From an uncultured Prevotella sp. (GTDB lineage Bacteria > Bacteroidota > Bacteroidia > Bacteroidales > Bacteroidaceae), in the NCBI GenBank assembly GCA_900550035.1, contig URQS01000004.1:22328-86327 (forward strand): a stretch of DNA of 64,000 nt, in the 5' to 3' direction. Position numbers and translations under genes: made by a program. Positions within the stretch are counted from its first letter, which is position 1; each line of letters starts with the position of its first letter. Positions 7,185 through 15,423 of this stretch are shown piece by piece. The notes under the pieces were generated by a model. It did no database searches, was not told the origin of the DNA, and saw only the letters and a program-made list of their open reading frames with translations.

Positions 7185-8109
7185 TTCTGACATGGCAATA
7201 CGGCTCGCCACCAGTCTTCTCATAATAACGCTGGTGGTAAGCTTCGCCAATGTAGAAAGGTTCTTCGGGCAGAAGCATGGTGTTCACCTCATCGCCCATA
7301 TCACGGAGTATTTGCATAACGTGTTCGGCTGTCTGCTTTTGCGATTCGTTGCGATAGAATATGCAACTGCGATATTGCGCACCGATGTCGGGACCTACAC
7401 CGTCGGTCTGTGCCGGATCGTGAATCTCGAAAAACAGTTTGCATAAGTTCTCGTATGATACAAGATTCGGATTGAACTCTACTATCACAGCCTCTACATG
7501 ACTGGTCTTATGGTCGCGCACATCGGCATACGATGGGAAAGCCTCCTTGCCTCCGGTGTAGCCGACAAGAGTGTTGAGCACACCATCCTGTTTTTGAAAT
7601 TGGTGCTGCGTGCCCCAAAAGCATCCGCAGGCAAAGATGCCTACCTCGATATTCTCGTCCGCAGGAGCATGATACAGGCTAACTTGTGAGCAGCTTTCGA
7701 TGGCAGCCTTCACCATCTCCAATGCTCGGCCATGCTTTGCCTGAAGGTCGGGGTGAGCCTTGCCTCGGGCAAAATTGTGCTGCAAGTCGTTGTACTTCAC
7801 CTGCAGAGCAATGGGATTTCCCGAGTCAATGATTCTTTGCACATACTCGAAATAGTCGGTTGAATGGTCGTGTGTGAGTAGGCGTAAGGCATTTACAATG
7901 CCTGTAGGAATGCCCTCTTCAAGCAAATCATTGAAAGTGTAGCTTGTGTCCTCAACCACATCGTGCAGAAACCCTGCTATCTTCTCCTCGTCAGTATGCC
8001 CCATCAGCCCCACGGCAAGAGGATGGAGTATGACGGGATAGCCATCGCGGTCTGTTTGTCCGGCATGTGCAGTTGTGGCTATGCGGAGCGAAATGTCAAT
8101 AGGATTCAT
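7171..8109 (-). CDS. msrA: Fusion of an RelA/SpoT-type HD hydrolase domain with peptide methionine sulfoxide reductase A
   Basis: 312 residues. The first 140 match the small HD hydrolases of the SpoT/Mesh1 type, which remove pyrophosphate from (p)ppGpp. Mesh1 is also reported to act on NADPH. The set looks complete: H29 in LHPLAVG, H49-D50, E53-D54 in LHDVVEDT, and D108 in KYNDLQHN. From about residue 153 follows a full MsrA domain with the catalytic GCFWG (Cys163), GYTGG, and HDPAQTDGVGPDIGAQYRS. MsrA reduces methionine-S-sulfoxide in proteins at the expense of thioredoxin. The single uninterrupted frame argues for a true fusion. The C-terminus overlaps the MATE gene end. A -7 element lies at 8155-8162. 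Confidence 0.93.
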   Translation of the reverse strand: MNPIDISLRIATTAHAGQTDRDGYPVILHPLAVGLMGHTDEEKIAGFLHDVVEDTSYTFNDLLEEGIPTGIVNALRLLTHDHSTDYFEYVQRIIDSGNPIALQVKYNDLQHNFARGKAHPDLQAKHGRALEMVKAAIESCSQVSLYHAPADENIEVGIFACGCFWGTQHQFQKQDGVLNTLVGYTGGKEAFPSYADVRDHKTSHVEAVIVEFNPNLVSYENLCKLFFEIHDPAQTDGVGPDIGAQYRSCIFYRNESQKQTAEHVMQILRDMGDEVNTMLLPEEPFYIGEAYHQRYYEKTGGEPYCHVRIKKF

Positions 8110-8154
8110 ATATTTTAATTATTTGTTTTGGAATTGTCTAGCTAAATGATGTTG

Positions 8155-8201
8155 CAAAGGTATGCAAAACTTTTGTTATTACAATAAAAGACTTACCTTT
8201 G
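8155..8201. promoter_or_regulatory. Divergent promoters for HD-MsrA (-) and recQ (+)
   Basis: CAAAGGTA (8155-8162) is a minus-strand -7 element facing the HD-MsrA gene. On the plus strand TTTG (8172-8175) and TACCTTTG (8194-8201) are separated by 18 bases, a standard Bacteroidetes promoter pair for recQ. Confidence 0.75.
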
Positions 8202-8226
8202 TATCACATATTATTATTTAGCAAGA

Positions 8227-10725
8227 ATGACAACAATGCAATCAACACTTAAAAAATACTTCGGTTACGATCGTTTCCGTCCTTTACAGGAGGATATAAT
8301 CCGCCATGTTCTTAGAGGCAAGGACTGTCTTGTGCTGATGCCTACGGGTGGCGGCAAGAGCCTTTGTTTTCAGATTCCGGCATTGATGATGGAGGGAACG
8401 GCTGTTGTGGTTTCGCCTCTTATTTCGCTTATGAAAGATCAGGTGGAGAGTCTGCGTGCCAACGGCATAGAGGCAGCTGCCCTAAACAGCAATGCCTCGG
8501 AGGCAGAGAACCGTGAGATAGCCGAGCGGGCCTATCGTGGCGAATACAAACTGCTTTACGTCTCGCCCGAGCGCTTGCTTGCCGAGATGGAAACAGGCGT
8601 ATTGCATCATTCGTCGGGCACTAATCCTACCGGATCGCTTAAGGTTAGCATGTTTGCTATAGATGAGGCGCATTGCATCTCGCAATGGGGGCATGATTTC
8701 CGTCCGGAATATACGCAGTTGGGCAGACTGAAAGATTATTTTCCAGGTGTGCCTATTGCTGCCTTTACGGCTACTGCCGACAAGATAACCAAGGAAGATA
8801 TTGTGCAGCAGTTGCGTCTGGAAAAAGATGAGACGGGCGAGCCAAAAATTTTCGTTTCCTCATTCGACCGTCCTAACCTTTCGCTTGATGTACGCCGAGG
8901 ATATTCGGCACAGGACAAGCTGCGCTTTCTGCTTGCCCTCATTGCCCGCCATCGCAATGAGAGCGGCATCGTATACTGTATGAGCCGAAAGACCACTGAG
9001 ACTGTAGCCATGAAACTGCAAGAGAAAGGTGTGCGTGCCAAGGCTTATCATGCCGGACTGTCGCCACGGGAGCGTGATGAGGTGCAGGAGGAATTCATCA
9101 ACGACAATATAGATGTAGTGTGTGCAACGATAGCCTTCGGTATGGGTATCGACAAGAGCAATGTGCGCTTCGTAGTGCACTACAACTTGCCGAAGAGCAT
9201 AGAGAGCTATTATCAGGAGATAGGTCGTGGAGGTCGCGACGGACTGCCTTGCGAGACTGTTCTGTTCTATCAGGTGGGCGACATCATCATGCTGCGTAAG
9301 TTTGCTGAGGACAGCGGTCAGCAGGCTGTCAACAACGAGAAGCTGGACCGTATGCAGGAGTATGCCGAGAGCCAGGTCTGCCGCAGAAGAATATTGCTCA
9401 ACTATTTCGGCGAGACGATGGATCATGACTGCTGCAACTGTGATGTCTGCAAGAATCCTCCACAGCGTTTCGACGGAACCATACTTGTACAAAAGGCTCT
9501 TTCGGGCATTGTGCGTACGCATCAGCAGACGGGTTTCAGACTGCTGATTGACATTCTGCGAGGCTCGTCCAATTATGAACTATATCAGAAGGGCTATCAG
9601 CAGCTCAAAACCTATGGTTGTGGCAGAGATGTCGCTTTCAAGGACTGGCAGGATTATTTGTTGCAAATGCTTCATATGGGATATATAGAAATAGACTATA
9701 AGGACAATTCGCACCTGAAGGTTACGCCTCAGGGCGAGGATGTGCTTTACGGGCGCAAGACGGCACAGCTGGCTGTTGTAAATCGTGAAGACTTTACGGT
9801 GAAGGGCAGGAAGCAGAAACTTAGCGAGTCTATGCATGCCGGACTTGTGCAAGACGGGGCGGCTGAAGACATGGCGCTGTTTGAGATACTGCGTCAGCTG
9901 CGTGCACAATTGGCTGCAGAGAGGAGCGTTCCGCCATACGTGGTCTTTGGCGACCGTACATTGCATCAGCTTGCCATAGTTAAGCCAGTGACGCTCATTG
10001 CTTTTGGTACTGTATCAGGAGTGGGCGCTCATAAACAGGAGACATTCGGCACAGCCTTTGTCAAGGCAATACGCCAGTATGAGAGTCTCTCGGTGGACGA
10101 GACTGAAGAGTGGAACAGCTTGGAAACTCCAGCAGCTACAGGCAGTCAGCAAAAGTCCTCGGCCAAGAAAACACTCAAGTCGCCTAAAGATTATGTCACC
10201 TTCAACGGAGTGGAGTATCACATCGGTGCGACGCTGATGGAGTGCTTGAAGTGGCGTGTCGCAATAGGCAATGTAGGCAAAGATGTATATTTCAACCTTT
10301 GGCACGACAGCCACTATCCCATGACGCGATATGTGAGCGAAGACACCCCTCAGCGCGATGCTGTAGTGAAGCGTTTTGCAGAGATAGTCACGGCAGCGTA
10401 CAATGTGGAGGTGTCGGCAGATAAAGAAACGGTAAGCATCAAAAGAAGAATAGAATATGACGCTGACGGCAACCCAGTTCATTCGTTGGTGTGCGACTCT
10501 TTCGACGATGCCCTCAGCAAACTGAAGCAGTTCGTCAGTCAGAACGGTCATATGCCTTTCTCGGCATCTGGTGAGTATGAATGTTCATTGCGCCGATGGC
10601 AGCACGAAATACAGCATGGCATAATATCGCTCACAGCCGAACAGCAACAGGCGTACGACGAACAGATGGCGGACTTTGCCGATGTGCCAAAGTCGCGCCT
10701 GCAATGGGAGAAACGGAGCAGTTAA
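8227..10725 (+). CDS. recQ: ATP-dependent DNA helicase RecQ with extended C-terminus
   Basis: 832 residues, longer than typical RecQ of 600-730. RecQ unwinds DNA 3'-5' in recombination and fork repair. Visible are Walker A TGGGKS (K44), DEAH (146-149), and motif VI QEIGRGGRDG. A zinc-binding module follows (Cys385, Cys402/403, Cys405, Cys408), then a winged helix and an HRDC-like domain around 545-625 (FEILRQLRAQLA...). The extra 180 residues contain a conserved domain starting YVTFNGVEYHIGATLMECLKW. They end in one helicase-associated-type repeat (LKQFVSQNGHMPF...LRRWQHEIQHG) resembling the 70-aa protein at 739-951. The start follows the promoter at 8172-8201. Confidence 0.96.
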   Translation: MTTMQSTLKKYFGYDRFRPLQEDIIRHVLRGKDCLVLMPTGGGKSLCFQIPALMMEGTAVVVSPLISLMKDQVESLRANGIEAAALNSNASEAENREIAERAYRGEYKLLYVSPERLLAEMETGVLHHSSGTNPTGSLKVSMFAIDEAHCISQWGHDFRPEYTQLGRLKDYFPGVPIAAFTATADKITKEDIVQQLRLEKDETGEPKIFVSSFDRPNLSLDVRRGYSAQDKLRFLLALIARHRNESGIVYCMSRKTTETVAMKLQEKGVRAKAYHAGLSPRERDEVQEEFINDNIDVVCATIAFGMGIDKSNVRFVVHYNLPKSIESYYQEIGRGGRDGLPCETVLFYQVGDIIMLRKFAEDSGQQAVNNEKLDRMQEYAESQVCRRRILLNYFGETMDHDCCNCDVCKNPPQRFDGTILVQKALSGIVRTHQQTGFRLLIDILRGSSNYELYQKGYQQLKTYGCGRDVAFKDWQDYLLQMLHMGYIEIDYKDNSHLKVTPQGEDVLYGRKTAQLAVVNREDFTVKGRKQKLSESMHAGLVQDGAAEDMALFEILRQLRAQLAAERSVPPYVVFGDRTLHQLAIVKPVTLIAFGTVSGVGAHKQETFGTAFVKAIRQYESLSVDETEEWNSLETPAATGSQQKSSAKKTLKSPKDYVTFNGVEYHIGATLMECLKWRVAIGNVGKDVYFNLWHDSHYPMTRYVSEDTPQRDAVVKRFAEIVTAAYNVEVSADKETVSIKRRIEYDADGNPVHSLVCDSFDDALSKLKQFVSQNGHMPFSASGEYECSLRRWQHEIQHGIISLTAEQQQAYDEQMADFADVPKSRLQWEKRSS

Positions 10726-10752
10726 AATATTCTAATTAAGCGCATGCTTCCT

Positions 10753-10782
10753 TTTGTTTCTGCATGAAAATCTGTAACTTTG
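10753..10782 (+). promoter_or_regulatory. Promoter of the Nif3-like gene
   Basis: TTTG (10753-10756), 18-base spacer, TAACTTTG (10775-10782). The GTG start at 10827 lies about 45 bases downstream. Confidence 0.75.
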
Positions 10783-10826
10783 CAGCATATTACATATATT
10801 ATCTACATATATAAAGGCTGAAAAGC

Positions 10827-11612
10827 GTGAAAATAAAGGAAGTAACCAAGGCCCTTGAACGTTTCGCGCCTCTGCCCTTGCAGGAAAGCTGGGATAATGC
10901 TGGCCTGCAAGTAGGACTGACAGAGGCGGAAGTATCAGGGGCATTATTGTGTCTGGACGTTACGTGCCAGATTGTGGACGAGGCAATACAGAAGGGCTGC
11001 AACCTCATCGTGTCGCACCATCCGCTGATATTCCGCAAGCTTGCCCGACTGACGGGCGAGGACTATGTGCAGCAGGCCGTGATGAAGGCGCTTGCCAACG
11101 GCATCGTGATTATGTCGATGCACACGAATATGGACAATGCACGGGGGGGCGTCAACTTCAAGATTGCCGAGAAGATGGGACTGCACAATGTGCACTTCAT
11201 GTCGGCTAAGACGATAGACGGTGTGGAGTGTGGCTCGGGAGTGATAGGAGAGTTTGAGGAGCCTATTGCTGCCGACGACTTCATCATACTGCTCAAGAAG
11301 GCATTCTGCGTGGAGTGTGTCGAGGCCAACCAGCTGTTGCGCCGACCTATAAAGAAGGTGGCTATGTGTGGCGGTTCGGGCTCGTTCCTGTTGGACGAGG
11401 CGGTGGAGGCAGGTGCCGACGCTTTCCTTACGGGCGAGATGCACTATCATGAGTATTTCGGCCGCGAACAGCAGATACAGATAGCCGTGATAGGCCACTA
11501 TCAGAGCGAACAGTATACGAGCGAGATTTTTCGCGACATCATTGAGCGTGAGTGTCAGGGCGTGAAGTGCTTCATAGCCGAGACATGCACCAATCCGATA
11601 ATGTATTTTTAA
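10827..11612 (+). CDS. Nif3-like dinuclear metal-centre protein (DUF34 / GTP cyclohydrolase I type 2 homolog)
   Basis: 261 residues beginning with GTG. The family forms hexamers with a two-metal site. Its role is debated, and annotation as a type 2 GTP cyclohydrolase I is historical. Metal-binding signatures are seen: SHHPLIF near residue 65, MHTNMDNARGGVN near 98, and TGEMHYHE near 205. This is the short form, lacking the roughly 100-residue insertion present in many homologs. It is followed after 39 bases by the zinc-ribbon coiled-coil gene. This is a well-known pairing in Bacteroidetes and other bacteria, and it suggests an operon driven by the promoter at 10753. Confidence 0.92.
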   Translation: MKIKEVTKALERFAPLPLQESWDNAGLQVGLTEAEVSGALLCLDVTCQIVDEAIQKGCNLIVSHHPLIFRKLARLTGEDYVQQAVMKALANGIVIMSMHTNMDNARGGVNFKIAEKMGLHNVHFMSAKTIDGVECGSGVIGEFEEPIAADDFIILLKKAFCVECVEANQLLRRPIKKVAMCGGSGSFLLDEAVEAGADAFLTGEMHYHEYFGREQQIQIAVIGHYQSEQYTSEIFRDIIERECQGVKCFIAETCTNPIMYF

Positions 11613-11651
11613 AAGAATTCACCATAAAACAGAAATAACATATATATAACT

Positions 11652-12503
11652 ATGGCAAAAAAGGAATCAGAAATTTCAGTAGAGAGCAAATTGCAGACTC
11701 TCTATCAGCTTCAGACTACTCTCTCGGCTATCGACGAGAAGCGTGCGTTGCGTGGCGAACTTCCTCTTGAGGTGCAGGACCTTGAGGACGAGATTGCCGG
11801 ACTCAAGACTCGTATTGAGCATATTGAGGGTGACATCAATGATTTTCAGCAGGCTGTAGCCCAGAAGCAGGGCGAGATTAAGGAAGCTGAGGAGAGTGTG
11901 GAGCGATATAAGAAGCAGCTCGACGAGGTGCGCAACAACCGCGAGTATGACACTCTGACCAAGGAGATTGAGTTTCAGAGCCTCGAAATCGAGCTTTGCA
12001 ACAAGAAGATCAAGGAGGCAAACGCTAAGGTTGAGGACAAGAAGCGCGAGCTGATTCGCACCAACGACCTCATCAACGACCGCCAGCAGGCGCTCGACGA
12101 GAAGAAGAGCGAGCTCGACGAAATCATGCAGGAGACTCGCGAGGAGGAGCAGGCACTCAAGGCTAAGGCCGAGGATCTGGAGACTAAGATTGAGCCGCGT
12201 CTGCTGTCAAGCTTCAAGCGCATCCGTAAGAATGCCCGCAACGGTCTGGGCATCGTGTATGTACAGCGTGATGCTTGCGGTGGCTGCTTCAACAAGATTC
12301 CGCCACAGCGACAGCTCGACATCAAGATGCACAAGAAGATTATCGTTTGCGAGTACTGCGGACGTATCATGATCGACCCCGAGTTGGCTGGCGTTAAGAC
12401 TGTAGAGACTGAGGTTGTCGACGATAAGCCAAAGCGCAAGCGTGCCACAACACGCAAGACTGCTTCGAAGAAGTCGGAGGAGTCAGAGACAAAGCTCAGC
12501 TAA
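11652..12503 (+). CDS. Coiled-coil protein with C4 zinc ribbon (COG1579 type)
   Basis: 283 residues. About 170 residues of charged heptad-rich sequence form a long antiparallel coiled coil. A zinc ribbon follows: CGGCFNKIPPQRQ and, after a spacer, CEYCGRIM (C-x2-C...C-x2-C). A basic tail (KRKRATTRKTASKK) ends the protein. The family is annotated as putative nucleic-acid-binding and is commonly found beside Nif3-like genes, as here. A basic C-terminus fits RNA or DNA contact. The biochemical role is not established. Confidence 0.88.
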   Translation: MAKKESEISVESKLQTLYQLQTTLSAIDEKRALRGELPLEVQDLEDEIAGLKTRIEHIEGDINDFQQAVAQKQGEIKEAEESVERYKKQLDEVRNNREYDTLTKEIEFQSLEIELCNKKIKEANAKVEDKKRELIRTNDLINDRQQALDEKKSELDEIMQETREEEQALKAKAEDLETKIEPRLLSSFKRIRKNARNGLGIVYVQRDACGGCFNKIPPQRQLDIKMHKKIIVCEYCGRIMIDPELAGVKTVETEVVDDKPKRKRATTRKTASKKSEESETKLS

Positions 12504-12507
12504 TAAG

Positions 12508-12727
12508 TTGAGAACTCATTCAAGTTGAGAGTTCTTTCAAGTTGAGAGTTGAAAGTTAGGAGTTGAGAGTTCTTTCAAGTTGAGAGTTGAAAGTTAGGAG
12601 TTGAGAGTTATGATATGCTTTGAGATTAAGTGTTTAGCTTGGTAATCATAACTCTCAATTTTCAACTCTCAATTTTCAACTCTCAACTCTCAATTCTCAA
12701 TTGTTTTAACTCCTAATTCCTAACTCC
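12508..12727. repeat. Inverted array of nonamer repeats (GTTGAGAGT / AACTCTCAA)
   Basis: The left half (12508-12612) carries repeated GTTGAGAGTT and GAAAGTTAGGA units, with a unit of about 50 bases occurring twice. The right half (12646-12727) carries the complement: AACTCTCAATTTTC and AACTCTCAATTCTC, ending AACTCCTAATTCCTAACTCC. Together they would fold into a long branched hairpin. The same units recur at 54783-54945. Confidence 0.9.
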
Positions 12728-12728
12728 T

Positions 12729-13859
12729 ATGCCTAATACCACTCAATCCGTAACCTGGGATGAACTTCTTGAAAGCATTGCCACAGGTGCTGCCCATCCC
12801 GACGATACCAACTGGAAAATCTTTCGTTATCTTCAGAATAATTACAAGACAATGGGGGCTGTGACGGCTCGCACTCTGCTTGCCGCCTATATGAAGCTGC
12901 ACGTCAAGCGTATGTCGCTTATCGACTCTTGTATGCTTGGCATGGCGGTGAAGGTAAGCGAGACCTACGGCGACTTCAAATTGCCTAAGTTTCTTGAGGC
13001 ATGGGGCTACGACCAATTCTTGCGTCCGCAGGACTTGCAGCGGCAGACAGGTAATGATGGCAGGCAATACCTGTCGTTGAAGGAGCGTGTGGAGCATGCT
13101 TTGCAATCGTATAGGCTCCATCATCCGGAAGAGAGCGATGGCGAGTGTGAGGGCGTTGTCAGCATGTATGCCGCCAAGGTGTTTGAAAAGGAGAAGGATG
13201 GAAGGAAGCGCCGATATGTGAAGCTTGTAGCAACGAATGGTTCGGAACTCATTGCCGACAGCCATCAGTTTCCGTGTCGTCCTTGGGAGATAAGCGGGCG
13301 CATGTTTGATGTGCTGACGAGGGTGTCGAAGCAGGGCAATGAGCGTGTGTCGGACATTGTGGCTTCAAGGAAACGTGTGGATGAGGTGTTTTCGGTGGAA
13401 GTGGGTTTTGTAGAGTTTATCGATGAGAGCCACGGTCATATACATGTCTACGACTCGCAGTCGCGGCATTTCGTGGCGGAGAAGTCGGCATGCTCGGCAT
13501 TGAAAATTTCTGTTGGCAATTATGTGCGCTTTTGCCCCATAATAGCGAATGGCGACCATTTCAAGTCGGCTGCTATAGTGAGCGTTATGGATAAGTATGA
13601 AGGCCGCAAGGCTTTCGGGATTTATGAGGCGAAAGTGGAGTATGCCAACGTCAAGGACAGATACATACGCTACTCGATAGAGTCGGCAATAAGATACACG
13701 CCCGAAGGAAATATCATAAAGGCAGGTTTCGCTTCAACGGCAAATCTTCCGGAAGATGTTTGGAGTGGAATGGTTCAGGGCAGCCACGTCCATCTCGTCC
13801 TCTTCCTGAAAAGAGGAAAAGACGGGATGAAGCACAATTATGTGGCTGAAGTATTCTGA
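12729..13859 (+). CDS. Conserved-looking hypothetical protein, function unknown
   Basis: I do not recognise this 376-residue protein. There is no signal peptide and no membrane segment. The N-terminal 120 residues are helical (TWDELLESIATGAAHPDDTNWKIF, then KVSETYGDFKLPKFLEAWGYDQFLRPQD). From about residue 140 it appears to contain three beta-rich segments of roughly 60-80 residues: VVSMYAAKVFEKEKDGRKRRYVKLVATNG, VEVGFVEFIDESHGHIHVYDS, and FGIYEAKVEYANVKDRYIRYSIES. Their lengths and spacing resemble small RNA/DNA-binding beta barrels, but I could not match a named family. The ATG lies directly against the nonamer repeat array, which leaves little room for a promoter. It is followed by an Lrp remnant. 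Confidence 0.6.
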   Translation: MPNTTQSVTWDELLESIATGAAHPDDTNWKIFRYLQNNYKTMGAVTARTLLAAYMKLHVKRMSLIDSCMLGMAVKVSETYGDFKLPKFLEAWGYDQFLRPQDLQRQTGNDGRQYLSLKERVEHALQSYRLHHPEESDGECEGVVSMYAAKVFEKEKDGRKRRYVKLVATNGSELIADSHQFPCRPWEISGRMFDVLTRVSKQGNERVSDIVASRKRVDEVFSVEVGFVEFIDESHGHIHVYDSQSRHFVAEKSACSALKISVGNYVRFCPIIANGDHFKSAAIVSVMDKYEGRKAFGIYEAKVEYANVKDRYIRYSIESAIRYTPEGNIIKAGFASTANLPEDVWSGMVQGSHVHLVLFLKRGKDGMKHNYVAEVF

Positions 13860-13886
13860 GAAATAGCGTGGGTGACTTTATGATAA

Positions 13887-14063
13887 ACCACAATCGGTCA
13901 TTATCTTATAAAAGTTTATGCCCATGACATGAAGGACTATCAGGACTTCATGCTCAACACTCTAGGAAATATTGATTGCATAGGCAGTCTGCACAGTATC
14001 ATTGTGATAGGCGAGATTAAGGACTCGCATTACATCCCGGTGAGTAGGGGATTGGTGAAATAA
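13887..14063 (+). pseudogene. Remnant of an Lrp/AsnC-family regulator (C-terminal ligand-binding end only)
   Basis: A frame open from 13887 to the stop at 14061-14063 encodes 58 residues ending HDMKDYQDFMLNTLGNID, CIGSLHSIIVIGEIKDS and HYIPVSRGLVK. The pattern HDMKDYQ-F-L followed by I-GSLHS---GEIK matches the RAM/AsnC domain end of Lrp-type regulators as I know them from Bacteroidetes. The DNA-binding half is absent and no start codon with context is visible before Met at 13929. A decayed copy is the simplest reading. Confidence 0.65.
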
Positions 14064-14065
14064 CA

Positions 14066-14674
14066 TTATTGCTCGTTGCTCACCTCCTCAATCTGCTTTA
14101 TCATCTCGTCATTGGTCTTCTGCATCTTTCGGTATATCCACCATGCAGCAACTACACCAATGAAGGCTCCTGTGCCACCACCATAGAACACAAACCACAT
14201 GCCAGTATCGGCATTTATGGCAATGAGATGAAAGCCTATTTCTATTAATAACCATATGCTCATGACTATTGTGGCTGTCAACATTATGACGGTTTGCTTG
14301 GCGCGACGTTGTTTCATCTTTACCAATTTCTCTATTGTGTCGATAAGGTTGTCGTGACTGTAGTCGCTGTCTTTAATAGCTCGCATATTGATGTCGTAGT
14401 CGCACCAAACATCACATAGAAGCAATATGACGAATGTGCTGACACTCCACCAAGACAAGTCGAAGTAGTACTTGGCGGCAAAAGCTAAGTATAGCAATAT
14501 AGGGGTGAGAATAATTTCACCTATGATCATCCTCTTAATCCATGAGAATTTCTTCTTCATCGATTCAGCCATAATACGGCTGTTGATAATCTCTTGTTGC
14601 TCAAGTTGTTTCTTGAACGATGCCATCTGCGAACGCATATTTTCGAGTTCGTTATTATTGTTGCTCTTTTCCAT
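14066..14674 (-). CDS. Membrane protein encoded next to an ECF sigma factor
   Basis: 202 residues from the ATG at 14674. An upstream in-frame ATG at 14725 would add a tail derived from intergenic repeats and is not favoured. The N-terminal 45 residues form a coiled coil (NELENMRSQMASFKKQLEQQE). Four hydrophobic segments follow in two pairs: MIIGEIILTPILLYLAF, WWSVSTFVILLLCD, TVIMLTATIVMSIWLLI, and a glycine-rich GGGTGAFIGVVAAWWIY. Its place directly after an ECF sigma gene on the same strand is where anti-sigma factors usually lie. It shows no zinc anti-sigma motif, so that role is only an inference. Confidence 0.6.
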   Translation of the reverse strand: MEKSNNNNELENMRSQMASFKKQLEQQEIINSRIMAESMKKKFSWIKRMIIGEIILTPILLYLAFAAKYYFDLSWWSVSTFVILLLCDVWCDYDINMRAIKDSDYSHDNLIDTIEKLVKMKQRRAKQTVIMLTATIVMSIWLLIEIGFHLIAINADTGMWFVFYGGGTGAFIGVVAAWWIYRKMQKTNDEMIKQIEEVSNEQ

Positions 14675-14699
14675 ATGAAATGATTTTGTAGATTGAATA

Positions 14700-14736
14700 A
14701 TCATTAAACACTTAACATTTAACACTTAACATTTAA
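14700..14736. repeat. Short tandem repeat between sigma gene and its neighbour
   Basis: Units of the type ACACTTAACATTTA occur twice in tandem, resembling other simple AT-rich repeats in this window. It extends the upstream reading frame of the membrane-protein gene artificially. Confidence 0.6.
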
Positions 14737-15216
14737 TTATAGCTCCTTCATTCGTTTCAGTTGTTCACGGATGCGCACCAATCTGACAGAAACATTCTTT
14801 GGCGTAATGCCGATGATAGCAGCAATTTCGTCGTAGCTGATGTCTTCGAGCCATAGCAGCACGATAGCACGGTCGAGAGGTTGCAAGCGGCTTATGCGTT
14901 GATGCAGAAACTGTGCCTGTTCTGATTTTACTTCACGACTGTTGAAGTAGTCTATGTCCATAGACAGCTGTGTCTTATGGTTGCGCTTCTTGCGTTTGTC
15001 GATGGTGATGCAGGTGTTTAGGGCCACACGGTAAATCCATGTTTTGATGTTGCTGCGTCCGTCAAACGATTCCATCCCGTTCCATAGTCTTATGAGCACC
15101 TCCTGAAACATGTCGGCAACCTCGTCATTGTCCTTTGAGAACATATAGCACACGGTGTATATAGTGCTACGGTTGCAACGGACAATGTCGGTGAATTGTT
15201 GTTCGTTTTCTTTCAT
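14737..15216 (-). CDS. RNA polymerase sigma factor, ECF subfamily
   Basis: 159 residues with the two-domain ECF layout. Region 2 covers about residues 10-75 (VCYMFSKDNDEVADMFQEVLIRLWNG, GRSNIKTWIYRVALNTCI), and region 4 about 105-155 with helix-turn-helix DISYDEIAAIIGITPKNVSVRLVRIREQLK. ECF factors direct RNA polymerase to small stress or envelope regulons and are generally held by an anti-sigma partner. The candidate partner is the four-TM protein downstream. Target promoters cannot be named from this window. Confidence 0.92.
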   Translation of the reverse strand: MKENEQQFTDIVRCNRSTIYTVCYMFSKDNDEVADMFQEVLIRLWNGMESFDGRSNIKTWIYRVALNTCITIDKRKKRNHKTQLSMDIDYFNSREVKSEQAQFLHQRISRLQPLDRAIVLLWLEDISYDEIAAIIGITPKNVSVRLVRIREQLKRMKEL

Positions 15217-15365
15217 AATTGATGTTTTATGTTTGGTATTTCTGTTTGTTAGACATGGAATAGCACCAATTTGCTACATGAAAAATCAATAAGTTTTCTT
15301 TTTTTTAGTGAGTTGTATTCTTTTATTTCAGAATGACATAATAGCAGTTGCTATCCTAAAAAAAC

Positions 15366-15411
15366 AAAAGGGAGGGTGTGAGTCAAGACTTGATTTCACA
15401 TCCTCCCTTTT
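15366..15411 (-). terminator. Terminator of the tex-LOG-hydrolase run
   Basis: Arms AAAAGGGAGG-TGTGA and TCACA-CCTCCCTTTT flank a short loop. On the minus strand a T-rich run (TTTTGTTTTTTT) follows, fitting rho-independent termination after the hydrolase gene. Confidence 0.8.
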
Positions 15412-15423
15412 AGCAAAAGTATT

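Noticed and set aside
12508..12727. CRISPR-like array
   Set aside because: Units are only about 9 bases, directly tandem and inverted about a centre, without spacers; no cas genes are in the window.
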